Shown here: positions 24,170 to 30,500 of the stretch, piece after piece
Numbering within the stretch: the first letter of the stretch is position 1
How the letters are laid out: every line of letters starts with the position of its first letter
Virus record (IMG/VR): IMGVR_UViG_3300027659_000070
Span: 1-42,277 of that record
DNA: 42,277 bases
Strand: one strand, 5' to 3'
Source of the DNA: a virus
The notes under the pieces: model-generated
What the model was told of the DNA's origin: nothing
Database searches by the model: none
The model's input: the letters and a program-made list of their open reading frames with translations, nothing else
Position numbers and translations under genes: made by a program

Positions 24170-26442
24170 TCCGTTACATTTTAGCGGCGATGCTGCTTGC
24201 TTCGCCTGCGTTGGCTCAGACGGGCAATCTGTCTGGCGGGACCGTCAAAGCCACTGGTGCGATTAGTCCGCGGTCGCTTGCCGACCGAGCGGCCGAGGTT
24301 GTCAACGTCAAGGACGGATATGGCGCAGTCGCAGGGGCGGTGGGCGATACGGTAGGCGTCTCCGGGTGCTCCATCGCCGCAGCCGGCACGCTGCTCACGT
24401 GCAGCAGCGCCACGTTTACCTCAGCAGACACCGGCAAGCGGTATTACCTCCAAGGCACAGGCACCGCCAACGTGCCGCAGACAGGGACGATCACCTACGT
24501 CAGCGGCACGACTGTCACGCTGTCCAGTGCGGCGGTTGTGGCGTCGCCGCAGAGCGGTATTTACAGTCCGCCAGCATCGCCAGTGACGATCGCGTCGGCC
24601 GGATCGGGCTACACCAACGGCACACAGACGCTGACGATCACGGGCGGGACCTGCACCACACAGCCGCAGGTGAGCGTTACGGTCGCGGGGAACGTCGTGA
24701 CGGCTGTGTTGAGCATGGTCACGCCGGGTGTGTGCAGTGTTGCACCGTCGAGCGCGGCGGCCACTACGGGAGGCGGGGGCACGGGCGCGACGTTCACCAC
24801 TTCCGGGTATCCTGTCGCTGGACGATTTATCTACGGCACTGATGACACAACGGCCGTGACCGCAGCGTTTGCGCGCGCGGTATCAACAGGCAAGACGCTG
24901 TATTTTCCAGCCGGCGGCTACTGGCTCGCTACCGCATCGTCCGCTATTACCCTAAACAACATTGCGGTAGAAGGTGACGGTTCGGTCGGTTACAACTGGC
25001 CGTATATACAAAAAGGAACTTGGCTCCTAATCTCTAATCAGTCGTCCGCGTCATTCTCGGGGATGCAAGGCGTCGACTGGAATGGGGTGTCTGTCTATTA
25101 CCCTGAGCAAGATAGCTCCGCCGCGACGCCTGTTGCATTTCCCGCGTTGTTCACTGGATCGCAGTGGGTCAATACGACCATCCGCAATTCCCGGTTTGTT
25201 AACCCGCGCGACTTTGCAAAGATCACCGACGGCGCAGGCTCCGGCCTTGGTCGTGTCACGCTTGACAACACGCGCGTCTATTGTGTGCGCTACTGTTTTG
25301 ACTACGCGAATGGACAAGCAGACGTGCTGACGATCGGCCCCCAGAATTACTTTGGGCCGGGCGCATATGATAACGACGCGATCTATGGACCGGCGAACCT
25401 TGGCCGCTACACCGCCACCAGCGGAGAGATGATTCACATTGATGTGGGCGCCGGGGTATATCCGCGCATCGACGGTTTGCTGCTGACCGGGTTCATCGCA
25501 CACGGCTACCGATACGGCATTCGTGTCGTATCAGGTGCGGTGTATGTCTCCAACATCGCAAACATTAACTGGGATGCTGTGCAGACTCCATACAGCATCG
25601 AGGGAACATCGGAGTGGAGCACGAACGCCATTACTGGTGGGACCATCTACGCGACGAATATATACGATAGGTCCGCGTCCGGTGCGGTGTTTAACACCCC
25701 ATCATCTGGTCGTGTCGATCTGACCCTGAGCGGCGGGAATGTATCCTACGCGCTAGGTGGTATCGTCTATGATACAGGCACGGGATATCGCCGCCTGACT
25801 GTGGTGGGCATGAGCCTGAATAGCTGGGGCAGGACCAGCACAGCCGGCACATACTACGCCGTGCAGACCGGCAATGGCGGTCCTGGCACGGAGATGACTG
25901 TCTCGGGGAATACGCTGAATTGTAACGACACGGTTTCTGCCACCGTGAGCGGCGCATTGATTACGTCCAACTCCGTATTTTCTGGGTTGATGGCGAATAA
26001 CTTTCTGACCACGTGCGCGAACGGGTTCGTTTTGCAAGGCGGTGCGGGGAATGTATCGCTAAACGGCAATGTGTCGAAAGGCACGACAGGATCGAACGTC
26101 CTGGACAACAGCACGTCGTCTATGTTGCTGTATCTCAATAACAACACGTTTGACGCAGCGGCGGTAACGCTCCGCGCGCCGACGATTAGCAGTTGCGGCA
26201 CGTCGCCCTCGGCGGCGACTGGATCGAGCAACCAGATCGGAAATATCACGATCGGGACGGGCGGCATCACCGCTTGCACTCTCACCTTCACGGGCACGCT
26301 TCCACGCACTCCGAAGTGCTACGCAACAACCAACTCGGCAACCGTCACGGCCGGTGTCACAAGCATCAACACTACCGCCGTGGCGTTTGGGTTTTCCGCC
26401 GACCTTTCCGGCGGCGTGTTGCGGTATCAGTGCAAACTATAG
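24166..26442 (+). CDS. Beta-helix tail spike with N-terminal signal-like sequence
   Basis: 758 residues. Residues 1-18 (MIRYILAAMLLASPALAQ) have the charge, hydrophobic core and AxA site of a Sec signal peptide, unusual for a virion protein. A Gly/Thr-rich beta domain follows (SAGSGYTNGTQTLTITGG near 145-162), then DDTTAVTAAFARAVSTGKTL and YFPAGGYWLATASSAITLNN, the typical opening of pectate-lyase-3-like right-handed beta helices, and many N-x-x-G turns up to about 690. The end KCYATTNSATVTAGVTSINT ... LRYQCKL is a capping domain. Probably a trimeric glycan-degrading or glycan-binding spike. Catalytic residues cannot be placed. Confidence 0.78.
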   Translation: MIRYILAAMLLASPALAQTGNLSGGTVKATGAISPRSLADRAAEVVNVKDGYGAVAGAVGDTVGVSGCSIAAAGTLLTCSSATFTSADTGKRYYLQGTGTANVPQTGTITYVSGTTVTLSSAAVVASPQSGIYSPPASPVTIASAGSGYTNGTQTLTITGGTCTTQPQVSVTVAGNVVTAVLSMVTPGVCSVAPSSAAATTGGGGTGATFTTSGYPVAGRFIYGTDDTTAVTAAFARAVSTGKTLYFPAGGYWLATASSAITLNNIAVEGDGSVGYNWPYIQKGTWLLISNQSSASFSGMQGVDWNGVSVYYPEQDSSAATPVAFPALFTGSQWVNTTIRNSRFVNPRDFAKITDGAGSGLGRVTLDNTRVYCVRYCFDYANGQADVLTIGPQNYFGPGAYDNDAIYGPANLGRYTATSGEMIHIDVGAGVYPRIDGLLLTGFIAHGYRYGIRVVSGAVYVSNIANINWDAVQTPYSIEGTSEWSTNAITGGTIYATNIYDRSASGAVFNTPSSGRVDLTLSGGNVSYALGGIVYDTGTGYRRLTVVGMSLNSWGRTSTAGTYYAVQTGNGGPGTEMTVSGNTLNCNDTVSATVSGALITSNSVFSGLMANNFLTTCANGFVLQGGAGNVSLNGNVSKGTTGSNVLDNSTSSMLLYLNNNTFDAAAVTLRAPTISSCGTSPSAATGSSNQIGNITIGTGGITACTLTFTGTLPRTPKCYATTNSATVTAGVTSINTTAVAFGFSADLSGGVLRYQCKL

Positions 26443-26448
26443 CAGCAA

Positions 26449-26643
26449 ATGATGGACCTAAACGACATCGCCGACCTGTTCGGCTGGGCTGAATATTTCG
26501 CGATCGTGTGCGGCGTCGCTGCGATGCTGGCCGCGTTCGCCCCGCCGGCAACCGAGGCGTCTCCCGCGTGGTGGAAGCATTGCCGCCGGGTGTTGGACCT
26601 GCTCGCGGCGAATTTCGGGAATGCGCGGAACCGGCGGGCATGA
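26449..26643 (+). CDS. Small single-TM protein, holin-like position
   Basis: 64 residues (ATG 26449, or 63 from the ATG at 26452). One hydrophobic segment, about 15-33 (YFAIVCGVAAMLAAFAPP), then KHCRRVLDLLAANFGNARNR, a basic amphipathic tail. The pattern of one TM, a P-rich turn and ...DLLA-N-G-A is common in small phage proteins just before the endolysin, sometimes annotated as class III holins, but function is unproven. Stop overlaps the next ATG (ATGA), coupling it to the muralytic candidate. Confidence 0.65.
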   Translation: MMDLNDIADLFGWAEYFAIVCGVAAMLAAFAPPATEASPAWWKHCRRVLDLLAANFGNARNRRA

Positions 26644-27182
26644 GCGGTGGATTTTTACAAGACTTCTTCCCGTCGCTTTACGCACCCTTACGCGCGGAGG
26701 AGCCGCCGGCAATGATCCAGTCCTTTTTTCCCGCCATCTACAGCCCAGCCGCCGACGCCGCGGCACCCCTGATCGGCATTCCCCGCACCGGGCAGGCGGA
26801 CATCATCATGCTCGCCATTGCGGGGCAGGAAAGCCGGTGGACGCATCGGGCGCAGATCGGCGGACCGGCGCGGGGCTTCTGGCAGTTTGAGAGGGGCGGT
26901 GGCGTGGCAGGCGTCCTGGCACACAGGGCAACGGCAGAACGGGCGCGTGGCCTATGCTCAGCCCTCCGCATCGAGGCGGAAGCGGAGATTGTCTACGAGG
27001 CGCTTCGATGGAATGACACGCTCGCGGTCGGGTTCGCCCGTCTGCTGCTATGGTCCGATCCCAAGGCGGTCCCCACCGAACCCGGTCCCGCGTGGGACTG
27101 CTACATGCGGACGTGGCGGCCGGGAAAGCCGCATCTGGCGACGTGGCAAGCGCGCTGGGAAGCGGCCATGTCCATCGTGTAA
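26640..27182 (+). CDS. Lysozyme-like protein, candidate endolysin
   Basis: 180 residues from the ATG at 26640 (ATGA overlap). The core IIMLAIAGQESRWTHR (E64) followed by IGGPARGFWQFERGGGVAGV resembles a lysozyme/transglycosylase active-site helix with the Glu and a G-x-x-Q-F-like segment. The N-terminus has two similar pieces, FLQDFFPSLYAP (5-16) and MIQSFFPAIYSP (25-36); a second ATG at 26712 has GGAGG upstream, so a 156-residue form is possible. No signal peptide. Cell-wall hydrolysis during lysis is inferred; a virion-associated hydrolase is possible. Confidence 0.6.
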   Translation: MSGGFLQDFFPSLYAPLRAEEPPAMIQSFFPAIYSPAADAAAPLIGIPRTGQADIIMLAIAGQESRWTHRAQIGGPARGFWQFERGGGVAGVLAHRATAERARGLCSALRIEAEAEIVYEALRWNDTLAVGFARLLLWSDPKAVPTEPGPAWDCYMRTWRPGKPHLATWQARWEAAMSIV

Positions 27183-27254
27183 CATACGCCGACCGATAGA
27201 CCGCCCGGCGCCAACCGGGACCGGCCGCCGACCCGACACGAGGAAACCGCCCTC

Positions 27255-27326
27255 ATGACGAAACCCCACGATAGGCACACGCGGCCGATTCCGCCTATGG
27301 CCCCGGTCACAGGCTTTGGCGCGTAA
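27255..27326 (+). CDS. Possible 23-residue peptide
   Basis: The ATG at 27255 follows a GAGGAAA and reads MTKPHDRHTRPIPPMAPVTG then FGA. It overlaps the TTG proposed for the next frame. The stretch 27183-27315 otherwise holds nothing I can name. Very low support. Confidence 0.2.
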   Translation: MTKPHDRHTRPIPPMAPVTGFGA

Positions 27327-27513
27327 GAGTGCCAAACCGTCACAAGAGGTTGCCGATGAAGTGCGCCAAAACCAAAAGCGTGAAAAACCCGTCAATGGGA
27401 TCGGCCTGAAATGGACCACAGAGAAGCTCTTGGAAGGGGCGCTGCCAGTGCTTGGGAAAGCCATTGCCGGCGGCGCGGTGGCGTTGCTAGTGCGCTGGCT
27501 CTGGACGGAATAG
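27316..27513 (+). CDS. Small single-TM protein
   Basis: Up to 65 residues from a TTG at 27316; GTG 27361 (50 residues, AGAGG upstream) is an alternative start, and there is no ATG in frame. The N-terminal half is highly charged (KPSQEVADEVRQNQKREKPV) and the C-terminal half is a membrane segment (ALPVLGKAIAGGAVALLVRW). It sits behind the endolysin candidate at the end of the late block, where holins and spanins are found. Function not determined. Confidence 0.45.
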   Translation: MARKSAKPSQEVADEVRQNQKREKPVNGIGLKWTTEKLLEGALPVLGKAIAGGAVALLVRWLWTE

Positions 27514-27605
27514 CTTGGTGGGAACGGGTTAAGGCGCGACCGTGCATCCTGTGCTGGCAGATCGGGCCGTTTGTAGTGGGGTTTGTGGCGGGGTGGTGGG
27601 TTTAG
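27411..27605 (+). CDS. Possible nested small membrane protein
   Basis: A 64-codon frame (ATG 27411) nested in another phase over the end of the previous gene. Only its last about 30 residues look protein-like: AWWERVKARPCILCWQIGPF then VVGFVAGWWV, a possible TM with a CxxC. It recalls nested lysis genes by arrangement only; there is no lipobox. Between 27606 and the convergent gene end at 27628 I see no clear terminator. Confidence 0.3.
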   Translation: MDHREALGRGAASAWESHCRRRGGVASALALDGIAWWERVKARPCILCWQIGPFVVGFVAGWWV

Positions 27606-27627
27606 GCATGATTGCCGCTCGGGAACC

Positions 27628-27846
27628 CTACTGGCGGGTGGTGCTGCCGTAATCGGCACGAGCCGCCGCCAGAGCCTCCGGGCACCGCTCCCACGCATCG
27701 AGCAGCAGGAACAACCACCGAGGCGTCACCAGCACGCCGCGCACGTAGCGCGACAGGGCGTGGTGGCTGATGCCGGTGATCCTCGCCGCCTCGACCTGTG
27801 TTAGGCCGAGGCGCTTGATGGTGGGGGATATGTCGGTGGGGGTCAT
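27628..27846 (-). CDS. HTH regulator, left cassette copy
   Basis: 72 residues. The helix-turn-helix is LGLTQVEAARITGISHHALS with RY following (residues 14-35), like Cro/XRE-type proteins, then PRWLFLLLDAWERCPEALAA. By hand, the region from TIKRLGL to the AR before the C-terminus matches the + strand protein at 41649-41837 in about 38 of 55 positions. It is the last gene of a leftward unit and starts in an ATGA overlap with the gene above it, the same overlap as in the other copy. Probably binds DNA as a dimer; the target may be the inverted repeat in its own promoter (inference). Confidence 0.8.
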   Translation of the reverse strand: MTPTDISPTIKRLGLTQVEAARITGISHHALSRYVRGVLVTPRWLFLLLDAWERCPEALAAARADYGSTTRQ

Positions 27847-28151
27847 GCGGCGTCCGCTTCGTCGCGCGTCACCGCGACGCCGCCCACCTTGCGCCAGGCC
27901 AGATCACCGCCTTTGCTTTCGACCTCGGCCAGCAACGCGGCGGATGCTGGGTGGACCGTCAGGCCAGACCGGCGTGTCCAGCTTCCCAACTGCTCGGTGC
28001 TGTCGTCGTCGTCGTCCAGCAGCGCCACTCGCGCGGTGCGGAACGCGTATTCTGCATCGGCCCACGCTGCGTCAACGGTCGCGCCAGTTCCGTAGATGAT
28101 GCCTTCGTTGTCGTTGATGATGTAGCCGGCGGCGGTCATGGTGTCGGTCAT
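27843..28151 (-). CDS. Conserved small protein A, left cassette copy
   Basis: 102 residues, AGGAGA upstream. Unknown family. From GYIINDNEGIIYGTG to the end it aligns without gaps with the + strand protein at 41368-41652; 59 of 93 positions are identical by hand. Conserved blocks are TVDAAW, DSTE-LG-WTR-SGL and AWR-VGGVAV. It differs by eight additional N-terminal residues and an Asp run (DDDDD). Cotranscribed with and coupled to the HTH gene in both copies, so it may be a partner or modulator of that regulator (inference). No membrane or enzymatic motif. Confidence 0.8.
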   Translation of the reverse strand: MTDTMTAAGYIINDNEGIIYGTGATVDAAWADAEYAFRTARVALLDDDDDSTEQLGSWTRRSGLTVHPASAALLAEVESKGGDLAWRKVGGVAVTRDEADAA

Positions 28152-28187
28152 TTGCTTGTCTCCTATGCGGGCTTAGTTCCGGGGGGA

Positions 28188-28400
28188 TTAGGCGGCTTCG
28201 ATCTCGCGCGCATAGGCACGAGCGGCGTCGGTGTAGTCCCGTGCGTTCGGTCGGAGCCATTCGCCGGCGCGCTTGCGGGATACCCCGGTCACCAGCGCCG
28301 AGGCGTCTCCGGTTGCAATGTCCTCGTCGGTGGACCCAGGCGCGTGCAGGCTCCAGCCGCCGTCGCCTTGGTCTGAGCGGGTCAGAATGAAGTCGGTCAT
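28188..28400 (-). CDS. Small unknown protein in left cassette
   Basis: 70 residues, MTDFILTRSDQGDGGWSLHA at the start and ...DYTDAARAYAREIEAA at the end. CGGGAG lies upstream, behind a UUCG hairpin. This gene has no counterpart in the right cassette, where the hairpin is followed directly by protein A, so it is an insertion in one copy or a loss from the other. Function unknown. Confidence 0.65.
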   Translation of the reverse strand: MTDFILTRSDQGDGGWSLHAPGSTDEDIATGDASALVTGVSRKRAGEWLRPNARDYTDAARAYAREIEAA

Positions 28401-28421
28401 GGTCAGTGCTCCCGTGCTGGT

Positions 28422-28435
28422 GGGGCCGAAGCCCC
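28422..28435 (-). other. UUCG hairpin of left cassette
   Basis: Read leftward: GGGGC TTCG GCCCC, a very stable cUUCGg tetraloop, followed by CCACCAGCACGGGAG and a start codon. The right cassette has the same hairpin and context at 41334-41347. No T-run follows, so it is more likely an mRNA stability or translation element than a terminator. Confidence 0.65.
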
Positions 28436-28444
28436 CGGTTGTGG

Positions 28445-28777
28445 TCAGTAGTGGTGGCGCGAACCGACGTAGTTGAAATCCTCGGTGGGATCGTCGCGCA
28501 GGCGGTCAAAGTTGATGCTGATCTTCTTCCCATATCCGTAATCGGAACCGGGATCGTCGTATCCGTATGTCCCGATTTCGATCTTGGCGGCGGTAAGAAG
28601 TTGCATGATTTGCGCCTTCAATTCCCGCTGCTCGCCGCTGTTGCGTGGGGCGTATCCGATGGTGATGCTGACCCAGCCGTGACCTGTGCCGCGCGAACCT
28701 TTGACGCTGACCCCGTATCCGGCGAATGCCTTGGAGAGGAGACCCTTGATGGCGCGGTTGCGTTCGGCTGTGGTCAT
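28445..28777 (-). CDS. Unknown protein, first gene of left cassette
   Basis: 110 residues from ATG 28777, with AGGAAGGAA upstream; an upstream in-frame ATG at 28822 lies at the transcription start and is rejected. Sequence: MTTAERNRAIKGLLSKAF, then GHGWVSITIGYAPRNSGEQR and a Gly/Tyr-rich IGTYGYDDPGSDYGYGKKIS. The arrangement (helix, basic strand, G-x-W/V strand) is like small phage proteins related to LPD29-type domains, but I cannot confirm this. It has no similarity to the first gene of the right cassette. Confidence 0.65.
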   Translation of the reverse strand: MTTAERNRAIKGLLSKAFAGYGVSVKGSRGTGHGWVSITIGYAPRNSGEQRELKAQIMQLLTAAKIEIGTYGYDDPGSDYGYGKKISINFDRLRDDPTEDFNYVGSRHHY

Positions 28778-28824
28778 CGTCTGCGTTCCTTCCTGTGGGC
28801 CGGCCATCCCGTCCCGATACACCC

Positions 28825-28853
28825 TTTATATCGCCCCCACGGCGACCCGTCAA
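28825..28853 (-). promoter_or_regulatory. Sigma70-type promoter of left cassette
   Basis: Reading leftward: -35 TTGACG (28853-28848), 17-base spacer, -10 TATAAA (28830-28825), about 48 bases before the ATG at 28777. The spacer is filled by an inverted repeat TCGCC-N5-GGCGA (28831-28845). The leader shares ACGGGATGGCCGG (28800-28812) with the right cassette. An additional perfect palindrome GCGAT TTA ATCGC lies upstream at 28873-28885. Confidence 0.8.
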
Positions 28854-29031
28854 CGATGAAATGGCCTCTACGGCGATTTAATCGCGGGGTGGCGTGAGAC
28901 ACTACGGCGGTTGATGCTATTCGGTGAGATGGAACGGGAAACGGTGTCGCCGCTTTGCTAGGGTGTGGCGCTGTTGCTTTCCAGGCAATGAGCCGGCCGC
29001 CGTCACTGCCACACACGGCGCCGGACAGATA
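28854..29031. other. Intergenic stretch between two leftward units
   Basis: Together with the promoter and hairpin on either side this forms a 370-base gap (28778-29147) without a supported gene. Apart from the 13-base palindrome at 28873-28885 I see no coding signal, no RBS-preceded ORF of interest and no tRNA-like structure in it. Confidence 0.5.
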
Positions 29032-29067
29032 GAACCCCGCGACTGCTGAAAGGCGCTCGCGGGGTTT
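29032..29067. terminator. Strong hairpin, probable terminator of the RecT operon
   Basis: A 10-bp perfect stem: AACCCCGCGA (29033-29042) with TCGCGGGGTT (29057-29066), 14-base loop. It lies 80 bases beyond the last gene of the leftward early operon. Leftward the stem is followed by CTATCTGT, rightward by TCGCTTTT, so the T-tract is weak in both directions; termination direction is uncertain. Confidence 0.6.
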
Positions 29068-29147
29068 CGCTTTTGGGGATATACGGGTCCGCAGCAGTCT
29101 CCCCGTCCCCGTGACCCGCCAGTAACCACCCGGCACCCATTCCGCGA

Positions 29148-29516
29148 TCACATCGGGTCCGCCGCCATCGCCCTCAGCGCCGCTGCGGTGCGGGCGCGGG
29201 GTTCGTCAATGCTATCCGCCGCCGCCTCCCTGCCGTCGACTGACGCGAAAACCTTCCACTTGTCATGAGACTGCACAATCAGCACAGTCCACCCCTCCGG
29301 CATCGTGCCCGCCGCAAATTCGAGGTAATGGCCACCACGGATCAGCCGTCCCATCGCCGCGATCTTGTGCTGCCAGCGTTCATACGGCTCGCCATATCCG
29401 CGTGGAGCCGGAAAAGCCGCCTCCCGTATTTCGATCAGCAACGTCTCGGTTAAATCCTCCCGCTCCACCCTCTCCGCCAGTGCGAGCAGGGCGCGGGCGC
29501 GGAGGTCGGTGGTCAT
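29148..29516 (-). CDS. Small phage protein, unknown function
   Basis: 122 residues, last gene of the leftward early operon. It begins with ALLALAERVEREDLTETLLI and ends with ARTAAALRAMAADP; the middle, GHYLEFAAGTMPEGWTVLIV, has the MPEGW-type motif. This layout (helical LALAERVE start, ...P-E-G-W..., A-R-T-A-A-A-L-R-A end) is common in uncharacterised phage proteins. The start lies in an ATGA overlap with the upstream 55-residue gene. Function unknown. Confidence 0.75.
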   Translation of the reverse strand: MTTDLRARALLALAERVEREDLTETLLIEIREAAFPAPRGYGEPYERWQHKIAAMGRLIRGGHYLEFAAGTMPEGWTVLIVQSHDKWKVFASVDGREAAADSIDEPRARTAAALRAMAADPM

Positions 29517-29680
29517 GGCTCGTCCTCCTCATCGGTGCCATCCCTGACGCACGGGCAGTTCGCCGGGCCGGGGCACGATCCAGGCCAGTCAGGGGTCCCG
29601 CACTGGCACCGATGGGCGTTGCGTTCCTGGCGGGCGTAGTATGCCTCGGCCTTGATGTCGTCGTCGGTCATGCTCATCAT
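29513..29680 (-). CDS. Cys-rich 55-residue protein
   Basis: Small gene set by overlaps at both ends: its ATG (29678-29680) overlaps the upstream stop as TGATG and its TGA overlaps the next ATG as ATGA. It reads MMSMTDDDIKAEAYYARQER, then a Cys cluster CQCGTPDWPGSCPGPANCPC, and an acidic tail DEEDEP. Five Cys in 20 residues suggest a metal-binding knot. No known function. Confidence 0.65.
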   Translation of the reverse strand: MMSMTDDDIKAEAYYARQERNAHRCQCGTPDWPGSCPGPANCPCVRDGTDEEDEP

Positions 29681-29871
29681 CACGTCCCCTTGTCTCTCCC
29701 ACCCCGCGTCACCGCCGGCTGGGCGGGGTCAACCGCCTTCACCATCTCCATCGCCTCCCACCATGCGTGGCGGTTCCCCAAATACCAGTTGGCCAGCAGC
29801 GGCGCGCGTTCGTCCGCTGCGCCACGGCCGGCGGCTTCCCATTTGGCGCGCATCTGTTCGATGATCGTCAT
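29680..29871 (-). CDS. Small unknown early protein
   Basis: 63 residues from ATG 29871 (ATGA overlap with the upstream stop at 29868); a longer frame to 29922 is rejected. MTIIEQMRAKWEAAGRGAAD, then NWYLGNRHAWWEAMEMVKAV: mostly helical, Trp-rich. No family recognised. Part of the coupled leftward operon. Confidence 0.65.
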   Translation of the reverse strand: MTIIEQMRAKWEAAGRGAADERAPLLANWYLGNRHAWWEAMEMVKAVDPAQPAVTRGGRDKGT

Positions 29872-30500
29872 ATCAGCCCCCTCACCCCAACATCCGCCAC
29901 GCCGCTCCGTGCTTGGCTGCACTGCGCCACCTTCGCCGCGATCATCTCCGCGTGGTTCGGCGGTTTGCCTGACATGATGCGGTACCGCTGATTGACCGCG
30001 CGCGGCCCAAAGTCCGGGTGGTCGCGATACACGATCCCAGCAGCGCGGATTGCGTCCCCAAACGGGTCCGTTGAAACCGGCGGCGGCTCAGGGATAACCG
30101 GCTTGGGAGGGTCCGGCTTTACGGGTTCGGGCCGGCGCGGCCCCCGGCGCAACCCGATATACGTGGCGAAGTTCTCCATGGCCTTGATCGGCCCTTGCGT
30201 CCCGGGCAGCGCCAACCATAGCGCGTATATTTCTCGACGCGTCTTTGGACCGGGCCACTCGACGCGGAGCAGTGCCTCGCGTGCTTCCGTGTTTGTGTCC
30301 CAATCCCGGCCCTTGTGGGTGCGGCGAACGTCGAGCCGGTTCGCATACCGGCCGAGTTGGTCTTTCGTGAGCGGCTCCCCGGGTAGCGCGTTTACCTTGG
30401 CGAGAATGAGCGTCTCCGACACAGAAGAAGGCCAGAGGCTGATTACCAGTGCCTTGCGGGCGTCGGTGTATTTCTCCGGGTTGCGTGTGTGGCGGGTCAT
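29868..30500 (-). CDS. Putative DNA-binding protein with internal duplication
   Basis: 210 residues from ATG 30500 (ATGA overlap with the recT stop). Two similar modules of about 50 residues: TDARKALVISLWPSSVSETL...LGRYANRLDVRRTHKG (13-65) and EAREALLRVEWPGPKTRREI...FATYIGLRRG (72-122), each with R-x-A-L, W-P, a helix pair and a final L-x-x-R-R. They look like HTH-type units. A Pro-rich linker (PEPVKPDPPKPVIPEPPP) and a C-terminal domain with GIVYRDHPDFGPRAVNQRYR follow. DNA binding is inferred from the pattern. Confidence 0.6.
   Translation of the reverse strand: MTRHTRNPEKYTDARKALVISLWPSSVSETLILAKVNALPGEPLTKDQLGRYANRLDVRRTHKGRDWDTNTEAREALLRVEWPGPKTRREIYALWLALPGTQGPIKAMENFATYIGLRRGPRRPEPVKPDPPKPVIPEPPPVSTDPFGDAIRAAGIVYRDHPDFGPRAVNQRYRIMSGKPPNHAEMIAAKVAQCSQARSGVADVGVRGLI

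Noticed and set aside
27183-27254. GC-rich inverted segments after the endolysin candidate as a late terminator
   Set aside because: No stable stem followed by a T-run could be defined.
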